NCBI GenBank assembly: GCA_032355985.1
Contig: JAUKVZ010000001.1
Coordinates: 496,001-560,000 of the forward strand
Reading direction: 5' to 3'
DNA: 64,000 bases
Source of the DNA: Sarcodiotheca gaudichaudii
Taxonomy: Eukaryota; Rhodophyta; Florideophyceae; Gigartinales; Solieriaceae
In this document: positions 8,621-18,276 of the stretch, piece after piece
Layout of the letters: each line of letters opens with the position of its first letter
How positions within the stretch are numbered: position 1 is the stretch's first letter
Translations under genes and position numbers: made by a program
Notes under the pieces: model-generated
Seen by the model: only the letters and a program-made list of their open reading frames with translations
Told to the model about the DNA's origin: nothing
Database searches by the model: none

Positions 8621-9298
8621 TCAGTCCGATGAGCGGGCCACTTTCACAAGCGCATCGAAAATCGCCTGGCCATTGGCGTGGCCTGGGGTGCGCTCCGGAT
8701 GCCATTGCACACCCACAAAGAAGGGACGCGACGGATCGTCGATCGCTTCGATGACGCCATCTTCTGCAGTCGCGATGATCCGAAGGCGCCCGGGATCAGT
8801 GATCGCCTGATGATGGTGGGAGCACACGGGTTCGGGGGAGACCGTCGTCACGCCGGGCGCCGGGACCAGCGGGTGTGCGCGATCGTTTGAGTGATTGTCA
8901 TGCGTCGCGAGCGTGTCGGGAAGGTGCTGGTCGAGTCTGCCGCCAGCGGCGAGAGCCATGTACTGCATGCCCAGGCACACGCCGAGGGCTGGCGTGTTGG
9001 TGTGCTGATTGATCAATTCATCAAGGAGGGCAAGTTCAAAAGCCTGGCGCTGCGGCTCGACCTTCGTCGCTTCGGCATGGGTGGCCTCGCCGAACTTCTC
9101 CATGATGGGATCGTCGCCGCCTGTGAAGACGAAGGCGTCGCAAAGATCCAGATAGGTCGGAATGAGATCAACGATGGGGGCAAGAACGATCGGCACGGCG
9201 CCGGCTGTCTGAATCGCCTCGGCGTAGGCAGAGCGCACACGAAGGCGTCCTTCGTGAAGGTCCGGTGTGATCCCGATGAACGGAGGTCGCTGCGTCAC
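8621..9298 (-). CDS. Class I glutamine amidotransferase, gamma-Glu-GABA hydrolase type
   Basis: A peptidase C26/PuuD-like hydrolase. Motifs: FVFTGGDDP oxyanion region, nucleophile elbow LGVCLGMQYMALAAGG with the catalytic cysteine, SHHHQAI, and GVQWHPE with the catalytic histidine and glutamate. PuuD-type enzymes hydrolyse gamma-glutamyl-GABA; a substrate cannot be assigned here because no putrescine genes are adjacent. The reading frame stays open to 9415 but that would run into the divergent guaB start; the GTG at 9298 with GAGG about 11 nt upstream gives 225 residues and a normal N-terminus (RPPFIGITPD), so it is preferred. Confidence 0.85.
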   Translation of the reverse strand: MTQRPPFIGITPDLHEGRLRVRSAYAEAIQTAGAVPIVLAPIVDLIPTYLDLCDAFVFTGGDDPIMEKFGEATHAEATKVEPQRQAFELALLDELINQHTNTPALGVCLGMQYMALAAGGRLDQHLPDTLATHDNHSNDRAHPLVPAPGVTTVSPEPVCSHHHQAITDPGRLRIIATAEDGVIEAIDDPSRPFFVGVQWHPERTPGHANGQAIFDALVKVARSSD

Positions 9299-9359
9299 GT
9301 TCTGAGCCTCGGTCGTTGTGTCATTCAGGCGGGAAAAGCCCCGCTGGAACCTGCGATTA

Positions 9360-9388
9360 TTGACGACTCGCGCAGGTCCTTGTACTTT
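9360..9388 (+). promoter_or_regulatory. Possible guaB promoter giving a leaderless transcript
   Basis: TTGACG (9360-9365) and TACTTT (9383-9388) are 17 nt apart. The guaB ATG at 9394 begins 6 nt after the -10 element, about where transcription would start, and no Shine-Dalgarno sequence precedes it. Confidence 0.45.
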
Positions 9389-9393
9389 CGGAC

Positions 9394-10914
9394 ATGGCAC
9401 ACCCCCTCGAATCAAGAATCATCGGCGACGGCATCACATTTGATGATGTCCTGCTTTGCCCGCGCCGCAGCGATGTTCTGCCGGCGGATGCAGACATCTC
9501 CACGCGTCTGACGCCCACGATCCAACTCAACATTCCGCTTGTCTCCGCACCTATGGACACGGTCACGGAGTCCGGCCTTGCCATCGCGCTGGCTCAGGAG
9601 GGCGGCGTCGGCGTCATTCACAAGAACCTGTCCATCGAAAGCCAGGCGCGTGAAGTCGACAAGGTCAAACGATCCGCCAGCGGCGTGATCTCAGATCCCG
9701 TCACGCTCGGGCTGGATGACACCGTTGGCGACGCTCGACGGGCCATGGCGCGATTCAATGTGTCCGGCTTCCCGATTGTCGAGGATGGAAGCGCCGGCCT
9801 GCGCACGAAGGGACGTGTGCTGGGCATTCTCACACGACGCGATCTGAAATTCACTGAGCACGATGAGACACCCGTGCGGCAGGTGATGACCGGGTCAAAT
9901 CTCGTCACGGCGCCGCCGACATGCACGCTTGAGGAAGCAAACCTCATTCTCAATCAGAACAAGGTCGAGAAGCTTCTGCTCGTCGATCCGAATGGAAATC
10001 TCGCAGGTCTGATTACGCGCCGTGACATTGATCGCTTGAGTCAGTTCCCGCGGGCGTGCACGGATGAGCGTGGTCGCCTTCGCTGTGGCGCGGCCGTGGG
10101 TGTTCGGCAACTGGATCGCGTGGAGGCATTGATCGGCGCGGAAGTCGATTTCGTTGTGGTCGATACGGCCCACGGTCATACCGAGAACGTGATCAACACG
10201 GTTCGCGACATCAAGGCGCGATGGGAGATCCCGGTGATCGCGGGCAACATCGCAACGGGTGAAGCGGCAAAGGATCTCATCGAAGCGGGCGCGGACGCGG
10301 TGAAGGTGGGCATCGGACCTGGATCGATCTGCACGACGCGTGTGGTGACGGGTGTGGGTGTGCCGCAGATCAGCGCGATTCTCAATGCTGTCGCCGTCGC
10401 GAACGAGCGAGAGATTCCGGTGATCGCTGATGGCGGCGTGCGCACGTCAGGCGACATCGCCAAGGCGCTGGCCGCGGGCGCATCGAGTGTGATGATGGGA
10501 TCGCTCTTCGCCGGTCTGGATGAATCGCCAGGCGAACTCGTGATCAGTCAGGGGCGGCGATACAAGAGTTATCGCGGCATGGGCAGCGAGGGCGCGATGG
10601 GGGCCGGCTCGGCGGATCGATATGGCCAGGCGGAGAAGCTTGCAGGCGGTGGACCCGTCGAGGCGTTGAAGTTCGTGCCCGAAGGTGTGGAAGGCCTTGT
10701 TCCCTATCGCGGGCCGCTCGCGGACTTCGTCTACCAGATGGTGGGGGGTGTGCAGGCGGCGATGGGTTACTGCGGCACGGGCACGATCGAAGAGCTTCGT
10801 CGCGACGCTATGTTCACGCGCATCACTGCCGCGAGCATGGTGGAAAGCCACCCGCACGACATCCGGATCACAAAGGAATCCCCGAACTACACGGTTGAGA
10901 TGCAGCGGGCGTGA
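9394..10914 (+). CDS. guaB: IMP dehydrogenase
   Basis: Catalyses NAD-dependent oxidation of IMP to XMP, the committed step of GTP synthesis. 506 residues. TIM barrel with a CBS-domain pair inserted (about residues 95-225: [22 protein letters not shown] and [24 protein letters not shown]). The catalytic loop is [15 protein letters not shown] with the cysteine; [21 protein letters not shown] and the [10 protein letters not shown] flap are also present. The start fits the family (ITFDDVLL close to the N-terminus). Divergent from the amidotransferase across 95 bp. Confidence 0.97.
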   Translation: MAHPLESRIIGDGITFDDVLLCPRRSDVLPADADISTRLTPTIQLNIPLVSAPMDTVTESGLAIALAQEGGVGVIHKNLSIESQAREVDKVKRSASGVISDPVTLGLDDTVGDARRAMARFNVSGFPIVEDGSAGLRTKGRVLGILTRRDLKFTEHDETPVRQVMTGSNLVTAPPTCTLEEANLILNQNKVEKLLLVDPNGNLAGLITRRDIDRLSQFPRACTDERGRLRCGAAVGVRQLDRVEALIGAEVDFVVVDTAHGHTENVINTVRDIKARWEIPVIAGNIATGEAAKDLIEAGADAVKVGIGPGSICTTRVVTGVGVPQISAILNAVAVANEREIPVIADGGVRTSGDIAKALAAGASSVMMGSLFAGLDESPGELVISQGRRYKSYRGMGSEGAMGAGSADRYGQAEKLAGGGPVEALKFVPEGVEGLVPYRGPLADFVYQMVGGVQAAMGYCGTGTIEELRRDAMFTRITAASMVESHPHDIRITKESPNYTVEMQRA

Positions 10915-10929
10915 AGCGTGGAGGATCAT

Positions 10930-10949
10930 CCTGCCGCGCACACGGCAGG
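10930..10949 (+). terminator. Stem-loop downstream of guaB
   Basis: A perfect 7-bp stem CCTGCCG/CGGCAGG with a 6-nt loop starts 16 bp after the guaB stop. There is no U-tract after it (GCTTGCCCGG follows), so it may be a weak or factor-dependent terminator or an mRNA-end stabiliser. Confidence 0.4.
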
Positions 10950-11048
10950 GCTTGCCCGGCTTAACGTCCATTTCGGCTGGTCGACCGTGCCGGCGCTGGC
11001 CCCTACAGTCTCAGGCGCCATAGTTCATCAGGAATCGCGGAGAGTGAG

Positions 11049-12245
11049 ATGAGAATTGCACGTATTGCACGCCTGCTGTCGATCTGCGCGCCTCTGGCTG
11101 CGCTGGGGTCGCCTGTGGCATTGGCCGGCCCGCTCGATCCGCCGCCCGGGCCGCCGGTGTCGACGAATCGGGTGATGATTTCTGATCAGCTCGTTTCGAT
11201 TCCGTACACGATCGACGAGCCGGGTTCGTATGTCCTGACGAGCAATCTGACGGCCCCTGCGGATACCCCTGCGATCATCATTGCGACGGATGATGTCACC
11301 CTCGATCTCAATGGCTTCCTGATTCAGGGTGGCGGCGGCAAGACGCTCGCCAATGGCATCGAGATTCTGTTCGATGACATCAATGTGAAGCCATTTCTCA
11401 ATGTGACTATTCGCAATGGCTCTGTTCGCGGCTTCAGCGGCGATGGTGTGCTTTCCAACGGTGAACAGGTGCTCGTCGAGAACCTGCATGTGTCGGACAA
11501 CTCCGGCTACGGCGTGCGTGTGGCCAATGCGAGTGTCATCTCACGCTGCACCGCACGAAATAATGGCGAAGTCGGTCTCTTCGGTCACGTCACGACGATT
11601 GTCGACTGCGTGGGCATCAGCAATGGCGTCTCAGGCATCAAGACCGTCGGCGGCTCGATCGAAAACTGTTCCGCTTCGCTGAATCCCGGCGATGGCATCC
11701 GAGCATTTGATGGAGCGACGATTACGAACAGTTCGGCGTTCAGCAATGGCGTCGGCATCGCGGCCGTGGATGGCGCCGCGGTCATCGGCTGCACGGCCTT
11801 TACGAACATCTCAACAGGCATCTCCGCCATGGGCGGCAGTTCCGTCATTGATTGTTCGCTTCGAAACAATGTTGAATACGGTATCGACTCCGATTTCGGC
11901 GCCACCATCCGAGGCAACACGTTTTCGGCCAATGGCGTGTCGATCCGCGTCAATGAGAGTTGCGTGATCGTCGAAAACAACGTTCAGACGAGTCAGGGTG
12001 AGGCGGCTGTGCTCGCCACGGGCGCCGGCAATCGGATCGACGCGAATACATTCGACAACAACAACCTCGCGATCAAGACGACCTCAGGCGGCAATCTGAT
12101 CACGCGCAACACGTTCTGGGCGAACGCTACGAATTTCGATATTGCGATGGGCAACTCGCTCGGCCCGATCGTGGATGTGACAGGCGTCGGCGATGTCACG
12201 ATGATCTTCAACGCGAATCATCCGCTGGCGAATCTGATTCACTGA
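11049..12245 (+). CDS. Secreted right-handed parallel beta-helix protein
   Basis: 398 residues with a signal peptide (hydrophobic core about 8-26, cleavage likely near VALAGP). The mature protein has the N-terminal phrase PGSYVLTSNLTAP and VTLDLNGFLIQGG, typical of NosD/pectate-lyase-like beta-helix proteins, followed by many short repeats ending in asparagine-rich turns (FSNGVGIAAVDGAAVIGCTAFTN and similar). No catalytic site was recognised. Phycisphaeral genomes often carry families of such proteins; a carbohydrate-binding or adhesive role is possible. It stands alone between guaB and the convergent ychF. Confidence 0.85.
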   Translation: MRIARIARLLSICAPLAALGSPVALAGPLDPPPGPPVSTNRVMISDQLVSIPYTIDEPGSYVLTSNLTAPADTPAIIIATDDVTLDLNGFLIQGGGGKTLANGIEILFDDINVKPFLNVTIRNGSVRGFSGDGVLSNGEQVLVENLHVSDNSGYGVRVANASVISRCTARNNGEVGLFGHVTTIVDCVGISNGVSGIKTVGGSIENCSASLNPGDGIRAFDGATITNSSAFSNGVGIAAVDGAAVIGCTAFTNISTGISAMGGSSVIDCSLRNNVEYGIDSDFGATIRGNTFSANGVSIRVNESCVIVENNVQTSQGEAAVLATGAGNRIDANTFDNNNLAIKTTSGGNLITRNTFWANATNFDIAMGNSLGPIVDVTGVGDVTMIFNANHPLANLIH

Positions 12246-12260
12246 TCGCGGAAGCGAAGC

Positions 12261-13328
12261 TCAGACATTGAAGAGGAAGTGGACGACGTCGGCGTCGCGC
12301 ATGACGTAGTCCTTGCCTTCGACGCGCAGGCGTCCGGCGGTGCGGATGGCCTGTTCGCTCTTGTGCTCATCGAGATCATTGACCGAATAGACCTCGGCTC
12401 GAATGAAGCCGCGCTCGATGTCCGAGTGGATCGCGCCCGCGGCTTCTCGTGCCGAAGCGCCCGTGCGAACGGTCCAGGCGCGTACTTCCTTCTCACCCGC
12501 GGTGTAGAAAGACTGCAGGCCGAGCAGCCTGTACAGAGCCGCGGCGAGCGTCGGAAGCGCAGGCGATTCGAGGCCGAGGCCCTCAAGCATCTCCCGGCGA
12601 TCATCCGGATCGAGATCGTTGAGCTCAGCTTCGAGATGGGCGCAGAGCGCCACGCTCTCCATGCCCTGCTCCTTCGCGGCGGATTCCACCGCCTGCGTCC
12701 CGGCAGATTCGGAACCGACATCGGAGTCATTGATGTTCGCGACGTACAGCACCTTCTTGGCGCTGATCATGCCGAACTCCTTGAGCGCCTGAAGTTCAGC
12801 GTCGTCTTTCAGTTCGCCGGCGGCGAGCATGGCGCGGATCGGGCGACCTTCCTCAAGCGCAGGGCCGACCTTCTCCAGCAGGCCGACACGGGCCACCGCC
12901 TTGGCGTCGCGGCTCCTGGCGCTGCGCTGCGCTTTGGGCAGGGCGCTTTCGACGATGGCGAGATCGGCAAGGATGATCTCCGTATCAATCGCTTCAATGT
13001 CTGAGGAGGGTGAGCCGGATGATGATGCGGCGCCGTCGAAGCAGGGGACGACATGACAGATGGCGTCGACCTTGCGGATGTGATCGAGCGCCTTGGTGGC
13101 GCTGCCGTCACCGGGGTTGAGGCCGGGGATGTCGACCACCTGAAGCGTCGCGGGCGTGATTTTCTTCGGGGGGATGTAACCCGCGATGAGATCGAGTCTG
13201 GAGTCAGGCACATTGGCGACGCCGACCGTCGGCTTCATGGCGCCCGCCTGAGGCGCCGGCGCGCCGGTGAGTGCGCTAAAAAGCGTCGATTTGCCGCTGT
13301 AAGGCAATCCGACCAGTCCTACTTCCAT
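12261..13328 (-). CDS. ychF: YchF-type Obg-family ATPase/GTPase
   Basis: A ribosome-associated P-loop ATPase conserved across bacteria. 355 residues: Walker A GLPYSGKST at the very N-terminus (the usual form is GLPNVGKST; the YS variant keeps GKST), VGVANVPD switch, Walker B VVDIPGL, a coiled-coil insertion, the adenine-recognising VANIND region, and a C-terminal TGS domain (FYTAGEKEVRAWTVRTGASAREAAGAIHSDIERGFIRAEV). It is convergent with the beta-helix gene, 15 bp between stops. Confidence 0.93.
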   Translation of the reverse strand: MEVGLVGLPYSGKSTLFSALTGAPAPQAGAMKPTVGVANVPDSRLDLIAGYIPPKKITPATLQVVDIPGLNPGDGSATKALDHIRKVDAICHVVPCFDGAASSSGSPSSDIEAIDTEIILADLAIVESALPKAQRSARSRDAKAVARVGLLEKVGPALEEGRPIRAMLAAGELKDDAELQALKEFGMISAKKVLYVANINDSDVGSESAGTQAVESAAKEQGMESVALCAHLEAELNDLDPDDRREMLEGLGLESPALPTLAAALYRLLGLQSFYTAGEKEVRAWTVRTGASAREAAGAIHSDIERGFIRAEVYSVNDLDEHKSEQAIRTAGRLRVEGKDYVMRDADVVHFLFNV

Positions 13329-13428
13329 GGGCTCGCATCCTTCATCAAGTTCGTACTCGGCTGCCGATCATCCGCCAATCGCGGGGCCGGGGGCGGATGG
13401 TATCGAGCCGGCGTTCGTGCCGCGCGCC

Positions 13429-14127
13429 TCAGAATGACTGGGGCGGCCAATTCAGTTCGCCCCATGTTGGCGACCTGCGCAATGCCGGGGCGAGGCGTCG
13501 CATGTAGGCATCGTTGGAGATTTCGACACAGCCCAGGGTTTCGAGATGCGGGTTCGTGAACTGCGTGTCGAAGAGTTTGAATCTGCGGCGGCGAAGATGG
13601 TGAACCAGCGCGGTCAGGGCGATCTTGCTGGCGTCCGTCCCGTCGAAGGGATGGCGGCTTCCGTCCTCCTGACGCGGCTTTGGCCTGCTGAACATGGACT
13701 CCCCAAAGAAGGCGCCGCCGAGGCAGACGCCAAAGATGCCACCGACCATGCGTCGCTCCCCTGTCGCCGGATCGGTTCGCCGGACCTCAACGCTGTGCGC
13801 GTGCCCGGCCTCAAAGAGCGCGGCGTACCATCCCTTGAGGCAGGCGTCGATCCAGGTGTCCGGCTCCTTTGGCCGCGGCTCGGCGCAGCGATCGACAACG
13901 TCCGCGAAGGCGGTGTCCGTCGTGACTTCGAACCATCCTGATCGGATGCGGCGTCGGAGGGATCGGGAGACGCGGAATGCGCCCGGCTCGAGCGGAAAGA
14001 CGCCGCGCCAGTCCGTCGTGTAGAAGTTGACCGCGCCGGTGTCCGGATCGGCCATGGGAAAGGCGCCCTGCCGATAGGCATCGAGCAGCACCTGCACGAC
14101 GAGTTTCTTGTCAGACCCGTGAAGCAT
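13429..14127 (-). CDS. aat: Leucyl/phenylalanyl-tRNA-protein transferase
   Basis: Adds Leu or Phe from charged tRNA to proteins with N-terminal Arg or Lys, marking them for ClpAP (bacterial N-end rule). 232 residues with family motifs: LLDAYRQGAFPMAD near the N-terminus, the hallmark GGIFGVCLGGAFFGESMFS, and FKLFDTQFTNPHLETLGCVEI. Start ATG at 14127. clpS and clpA are not in the window. Confidence 0.93.
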   Translation of the reverse strand: MLHGSDKKLVVQVLLDAYRQGAFPMADPDTGAVNFYTTDWRGVFPLEPGAFRVSRSLRRRIRSGWFEVTTDTAFADVVDRCAEPRPKEPDTWIDACLKGWYAALFEAGHAHSVEVRRTDPATGERRMVGGIFGVCLGGAFFGESMFSRPKPRQEDGSRHPFDGTDASKIALTALVHHLRRRRFKLFDTQFTNPHLETLGCVEISNDAYMRRLAPALRRSPTWGELNWPPQSF

Positions 14128-14234
14128 GCTGCTCGATCGTATGTCATCGAACTCAATGAGGACGCGTGCGTTTTTTTCGGAATCCCTGACGGATCACCCT
14201 TTCTTGCGCGTCGAGATCGGCGCGAAGGCGCCCG

Positions 14235-14264
14235 CTGCAACCGGGGATCGTCGATCGGTACAAT
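14235..14264 (+). promoter_or_regulatory. Possible promoter of the moxR-bat operon
   Basis: A good -10 (TACAAT, 14259-14264) with a poor -35 (CTGCAA, 14235-14240, 18-nt spacing) lies about 85 bp upstream of the moxR start. The 222-bp gap also holds a T7 run at 14173-14180 and a small GAGTC/GACTC hairpin just before moxR; nothing else is evident. Confidence 0.3.
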
Positions 14265-14349
14265 TCGCCACCTCCCGGGGTCCGCGAGGGTCGTGACGAA
14301 CGATGGCGAGCGACGTGCGTAGGAGTCGAAGACTCTCCTTCGCGGATGC

Positions 14350-15375
14350 ATGGATCAGAATGCGGTCAAAGAGGAGGCACAGCGATTGTCAGTTGATATT
14401 CAGCAGATTGAGAAAGAGGTCGAGCGATCGAGTCCCGCGATTCGGACGCTGATCGCGCGCGTCGAAGAAACGATCGTCGGGCAGCGATACATGATCGAGC
14501 GGCTGCTGGTCGGCATGCTTTGCAACGGGCACGTGCTGCTCGAAGGCGTGCCGGGGCTGGCCAAGACGCTCACGGTCAGTTCGCTCGCCGGCGCCGTGGA
14601 CGCGAAGTTCAATCGCATCCAGTTCACGCCGGATCTTCTGCCGGCGGATCTCATCGGCACGCTCATCTACAACCCCGGGACGACGGAGTTCACGCCTCGC
14701 AAGGGGCCGATCTTCGCCAACATCGTGCTCGCCGACGAGATCAATCGAGCGCCGGCGAAGGTGCAGAGCGCCCTGCTCGAAGCGATGCAGGAGCGGCAGG
14801 TCACCATCGGCGATGAGACGTATCGCCTCGATGATCCCTTCCTCGTGCTGGCGACGCAGAATCCGATCGAGCAGGAGGGCACGTATCCACTGCCCGAGGC
14901 GCAGGTGGATCGCTTCATGCTCAAGCTTCGCATCGGATATCCGACGAAGGCCGAAGAGCGCGAGATCCTCGATCGCATGTCATCGACGGAATCGACGGCG
15001 CCATCGTCGCCGGTCGTGCATCCCAATGACATCGTCGAGGCGCGCAAAGTCGTCAACGACATCTATATGGATGAGAAGGTCAGGGACTACATCGTCGAGA
15101 TCGTGCATGCGACGCGTGAGCCCGCCGCATTCGACAAGGAACTGGCGCAGCTCATCGAGTTCGGCGCTTCGCCTCGCGCGACGATCGCGCTGACGCAAGC
15201 GTCCCGGGCGCTGGCCTTCCTGGAGGGCCGCGGCTACGTCTCGCCCAATGATGTCAAGTCCATCGGGATGGATGTGCTGCGCCATCGTGTGATTCCCAGC
15301 TACGAAGCGGAGGCGGAGGAACTGACGAGCGAGGATCTCGTCCGCCGCGTGTTTGATCAGGTCGAGGTTCCCTAG
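14350..15375 (+). CDS. MoxR-family AAA+ ATPase
   Basis: Cytoplasmic AAA+ chaperone that works with DUF58/VWA proteins, thought to mature or remodel envelope complexes. 341 residues: Walker A EGVPGLAKT, Walker B IVLADEINRAPAK, sensor 1 LATQNPIEQEGTYPLPEAQVDRF, arginine finger region, then the C-terminal lid (FGASPRATIALTQASRALAFLEGR). First gene of an eight-gene operon. The next gene begins 5 bp after its stop. Confidence 0.95.
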   Translation: MDQNAVKEEAQRLSVDIQQIEKEVERSSPAIRTLIARVEETIVGQRYMIERLLVGMLCNGHVLLEGVPGLAKTLTVSSLAGAVDAKFNRIQFTPDLLPADLIGTLIYNPGTTEFTPRKGPIFANIVLADEINRAPAKVQSALLEAMQERQVTIGDETYRLDDPFLVLATQNPIEQEGTYPLPEAQVDRFMLKLRIGYPTKAEEREILDRMSSTESTAPSSPVVHPNDIVEARKVVNDIYMDEKVRDYIVEIVHATREPAAFDKELAQLIEFGASPRATIALTQASRALAFLEGRGYVSPNDVKSIGMDVLRHRVIPSYEAEAEELTSEDLVRRVFDQVEVP

Positions 15376-15380
15376 GCAGG

Positions 15381-16256
15381 ATGCTTTCGGAAGAACTGGT
15401 CAAGCAGATTCGACGTCTGCAGATCCATACGAATCGGGCTGTAGACGATCTCTTTGCAGGCGAATATCACAGCGCCTTCAAAGGACAGGGCATGGAGTTC
15501 GCGGAAGTGCGCGAATACCAGCCCGGCGATGACGTGCGCACCATTGACTGGAACGTGACGGCGCGCACCGGACGGCCGCACATCAAACGTTTCGAAGAAG
15601 AGCGCGAACTGACCGTGATGCTGGCGGTCGACCTGAGCGCTTCCGGTTCATTTGGAAGCGTCCGGCGGAGCAAGAATAAGCTGGCCGCGGAGCTGTGCGC
15701 CGTGCTCGCGTATACGGCCGTTCGCAACAATGACAAGGTCGGGCTGATCGTCTTCACCGATCGCGTCGAGCTGTTCATCCCGCCGAAGAAGGGCTCGCGG
15801 CATGTCGTGCGCGTGATTCGGGAAGTGCTGTCATTCGAGCCGCCGCATCGAGGCACGGATCTGACCTCGGCGATCGAGTACCTCTCAAAGGTGCTGACGA
15901 AGCGCTCCATCGTCTTTCTCATGTCAGACTTTCTCGATGAGGGCTACGACACGAGTCTGCGGCTGCTGGATCGACGGCACGATGTTGTATCCATCGCGAT
16001 CTCCGATCCGCGCGAGTCGGAGCTTCCGGCGGTCGGCATGATTGAACTGGAGGATGCCGAAACGGGCGAGCGCCGCATCATTGACACGGGCAGCAGACGC
16101 ATTCGCCGCCAGCATCGTAAGACGGCGCTCCAGCGGCATGAGGCGCTTCGTGCACGCCATCGGCGCATGGGCATCGATCTCATCGAGGTGGAGAACGGTC
16201 ATTCGTATATCAACTCCCTGATCAACTTCTTCCGCATGCGGGAGCGACGACGATGA
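15381..16256 (+). CDS. DUF58 domain protein (VWA-like)
   Basis: 291 residues. The DUF58 signature is clear in GQGMEFAEVREYQPGDDVRTIDWNVTAR, followed by a VWA-like domain with an intact DxSxS metal site (VDLSASGS) and MSDFLDEGYD. No membrane anchor at the N-terminus. In Bat/MoxR operons DUF58 proteins act with the MoxR ATPase on membrane VWA partners. The stop overlaps the next start by 4 bp. Confidence 0.93.
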   Translation: MLSEELVKQIRRLQIHTNRAVDDLFAGEYHSAFKGQGMEFAEVREYQPGDDVRTIDWNVTARTGRPHIKRFEEERELTVMLAVDLSASGSFGSVRRSKNKLAAELCAVLAYTAVRNNDKVGLIVFTDRVELFIPPKKGSRHVVRVIREVLSFEPPHRGTDLTSAIEYLSKVLTKRSIVFLMSDFLDEGYDTSLRLLDRRHDVVSIAISDPRESELPAVGMIELEDAETGERRIIDTGSRRIRRQHRKTALQRHEALRARHRRMGIDLIEVENGHSYINSLINFFRMRERRR

Positions 16257-17263
16257 TTAGGCGCGCAATGACTCGATACTGCGTGCTGCCGATGACCGTT
16301 GCCTGCCTGGCGATCTGCGCCTGCTCGCCGCGCGATGGACAAGCCGATGGCCCGGCGGCTCGTGTGTCTTCCACGTTTGAGGGGCTCACGGCCTCGGTGT
16401 CCGTGGCGCGGGATGACATCGGCGCGGCGGACACAGTTGATGTGCAGATCGCCATCGAAACGCCGGAAGGTTTTGCGCCGATTGAGTTCTCCATCGAATC
16501 GATCGCCGGCGAACTGGATGTCATCGACAGCCGCGAACTTGCGCCCGTGACCATGGAAGATGGCAGGGTGAAGTTTGTCACGGAGGCGAGGCTCGAACCG
16601 CTCGTGCCCGGGGAGTACGAGGTGGCGCCATTTACTTTCGCGGCCGAGGAGATTGAAGGGGAGGCGCTGCTTCGCGTGACGACAGACGCGATCTTGATCG
16701 TCGTGCGATCAGAGTTTGAAGAAGCAGCAGAGCCGGAACTTGCTTCAAATAGAGCGCCCAGAGGGTTGCCGCAGACGCGGACGGCGATGCTGATCGGTGT
16801 CGGCGCAGGTGGTGTGCTGCTGATTGTGGCGGGCGCGTTCATCTGGTGGCGGCTGTCTCGGCCGAAGGTCGTTCCGCCCCCGCCGCCAGCGGACACGACG
16901 GCTCTTTCGCGTCTGCGAGCGCTGCTGGATCGCCGCCTGGTCGAGATCGGAGAGTTTGACGAGTTCTACACCGAACTTTCCTCCATCCTGCGCCATTACA
17001 TCGAGGATCAGTTCGAGGCTCGCGCGCCGGAGCAGACCACCGAGGAGTTTCTGGCTGAAATCGGCCAGTCGAAGATGTTCAGCTCGGAGGACAAGGCGCT
17101 GCTTCGCCAGTTCCTGCGGCATTGCGATCTCGTGAAGTTTGCACGGCTCGCACCCAGCGCCGAGCAGGCGACGGATTCGGTCGAATCGGCGCGCGCATTC
17201 ATCGAGCGGACGGCCGAGAAATCGCGCTCCGGATCAGCGTTGCAGGAGGCGATGGCATCATGA
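16253..17263 (+). CDS. Lipoprotein with internal TM and DUF4381-like C-terminal domain
   Basis: 336 residues. The N-terminus is a signal peptide with a possible lipobox (LAICAC), then a beta-rich extracytoplasmic domain (about 35-155) resembling the BatD-type immunoglobulin-like module, a transmembrane helix (about 180-202, MLIGVGAGGVLLIVAGAFIWW), a proline-rich hinge (KVVPPPPPAD) and a cytoplasmic helical domain (about 215-310) with LRHYIEDQFEARAPEQTTEEFL, similar to the DUF4381/BatD C-terminal region. It lies between DUF58 and the first VWA protein, as in many Bat operons. Confidence 0.8.
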   Translation: MIRRAMTRYCVLPMTVACLAICACSPRDGQADGPAARVSSTFEGLTASVSVARDDIGAADTVDVQIAIETPEGFAPIEFSIESIAGELDVIDSRELAPVTMEDGRVKFVTEARLEPLVPGEYEVAPFTFAAEEIEGEALLRVTTDAILIVVRSEFEEAAEPELASNRAPRGLPQTRTAMLIGVGAGGVLLIVAGAFIWWRLSRPKVVPPPPPADTTALSRLRALLDRRLVEIGEFDEFYTELSSILRHYIEDQFEARAPEQTTEEFLAEIGQSKMFSSEDKALLRQFLRHCDLVKFARLAPSAEQATDSVESARAFIERTAEKSRSGSALQEAMAS

Positions 17264-18276
17264 GGTTTGCATGGCCGCTTGCTTTTGTGCTGCTTCTGGC
17301 GCCGGCGATCACGCTGCTGGTGGCGATGCTGCGCCGGCGCAGCGCTGCGGTTGTCTTTTCTTCGCTCGATGACATCATCCGGCTGCGTCCGACACTGCGC
17401 TCCACGCTGCGGCCTCTGCTGACGATGCTCAAGGTTGTCGCGATGATTTTGATCGTCGTCGCGCTGGCGCGCCCGCAGAAGGGTGTGAGCGAAACGCGCG
17501 TGACGACCGAAGGCGTCGCGATCGCACTGGTGATCGATCGCTCGAGCAGTATGAACGAGCCGCTGACGTACAACGGCGTCAGGCAGACTCGCCTGAATGT
17601 CGTCAAGGAGATCGTGCGGCAGTTCATTTCCGGCGATGGAGACGACTTGCCGGGGCGGCAGAATGATGTGCTGGGTCTCGTCGCTTTCGCAGGCGTGGCA
17701 GAGACACTGTGCCCGCTCGTCCGATCGACAGACGCGATGGTCGCGCTGACGGATCAGCTTGAGACCGCGCAGTATCGCTTCGAGGATGGCACAGCGATTG
17801 GCGATGCGATTGCGCTTGCCGCGGCGAGACTTCGCAAGGCTGAAGAGGAGATCGGCTCGGCGGACGATGTCGAGGTCGATGCGGACTTCAAGATCAAGAG
17901 CAAGGTTCTGATTCTTCTGACGGACGGGCAGGATAATCAGAGCACGATCAATCCCGAAGCCGCGGCGAGGCTGGCGGCCGAGTGGGGGATCAAGACGTAT
18001 GTGATCGGCATCGGCAATACGGGATTCTTCGGCGGATTGAATGTGCCGTATCTCCAGCGGCTTGCGCAGGCTGGCGACGGCGAATGCTGGGTCGCATCGA
18101 CCGGCGAAGAGTTGAAGGAGATCTATCAGCGCATCGATGAACTCGAGCGCACAAGCATCGAGTCAGTGAGCTACACGGAGTACAGCGAGGCGTTCATGCC
18201 CTGGGCGATGGCCGCGCTCGTGTGTCTCGGGCTTGACGTGCTGCTGGGCGCGACACTGCTGCGGAGGATTCCCTGA
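17260..18276 (+). CDS. Membrane VWA-domain protein (BatA/BatB type)
   Basis: 338 residues: N-terminal TM pair (about 3-22 and 55-75), VWA domain with intact MIDAS (DRSSSM, later LLTDGQDNQ) and a C-terminal TM (about 308-332). The start ATG at 17260 overlaps the preceding stop (ATGA); longer in-frame starts are shadows of the previous gene. The VWA domain should face the periplasm and bind protein partners via a divalent metal. Confidence 0.92.
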   Translation: MRFAWPLAFVLLLAPAITLLVAMLRRRSAAVVFSSLDDIIRLRPTLRSTLRPLLTMLKVVAMILIVVALARPQKGVSETRVTTEGVAIALVIDRSSSMNEPLTYNGVRQTRLNVVKEIVRQFISGDGDDLPGRQNDVLGLVAFAGVAETLCPLVRSTDAMVALTDQLETAQYRFEDGTAIGDAIALAAARLRKAEEEIGSADDVEVDADFKIKSKVLILLTDGQDNQSTINPEAAARLAAEWGIKTYVIGIGNTGFFGGLNVPYLQRLAQAGDGECWVASTGEELKEIYQRIDELERTSIESVSYTEYSEAFMPWAMAALVCLGLDVLLGATLLRRIP

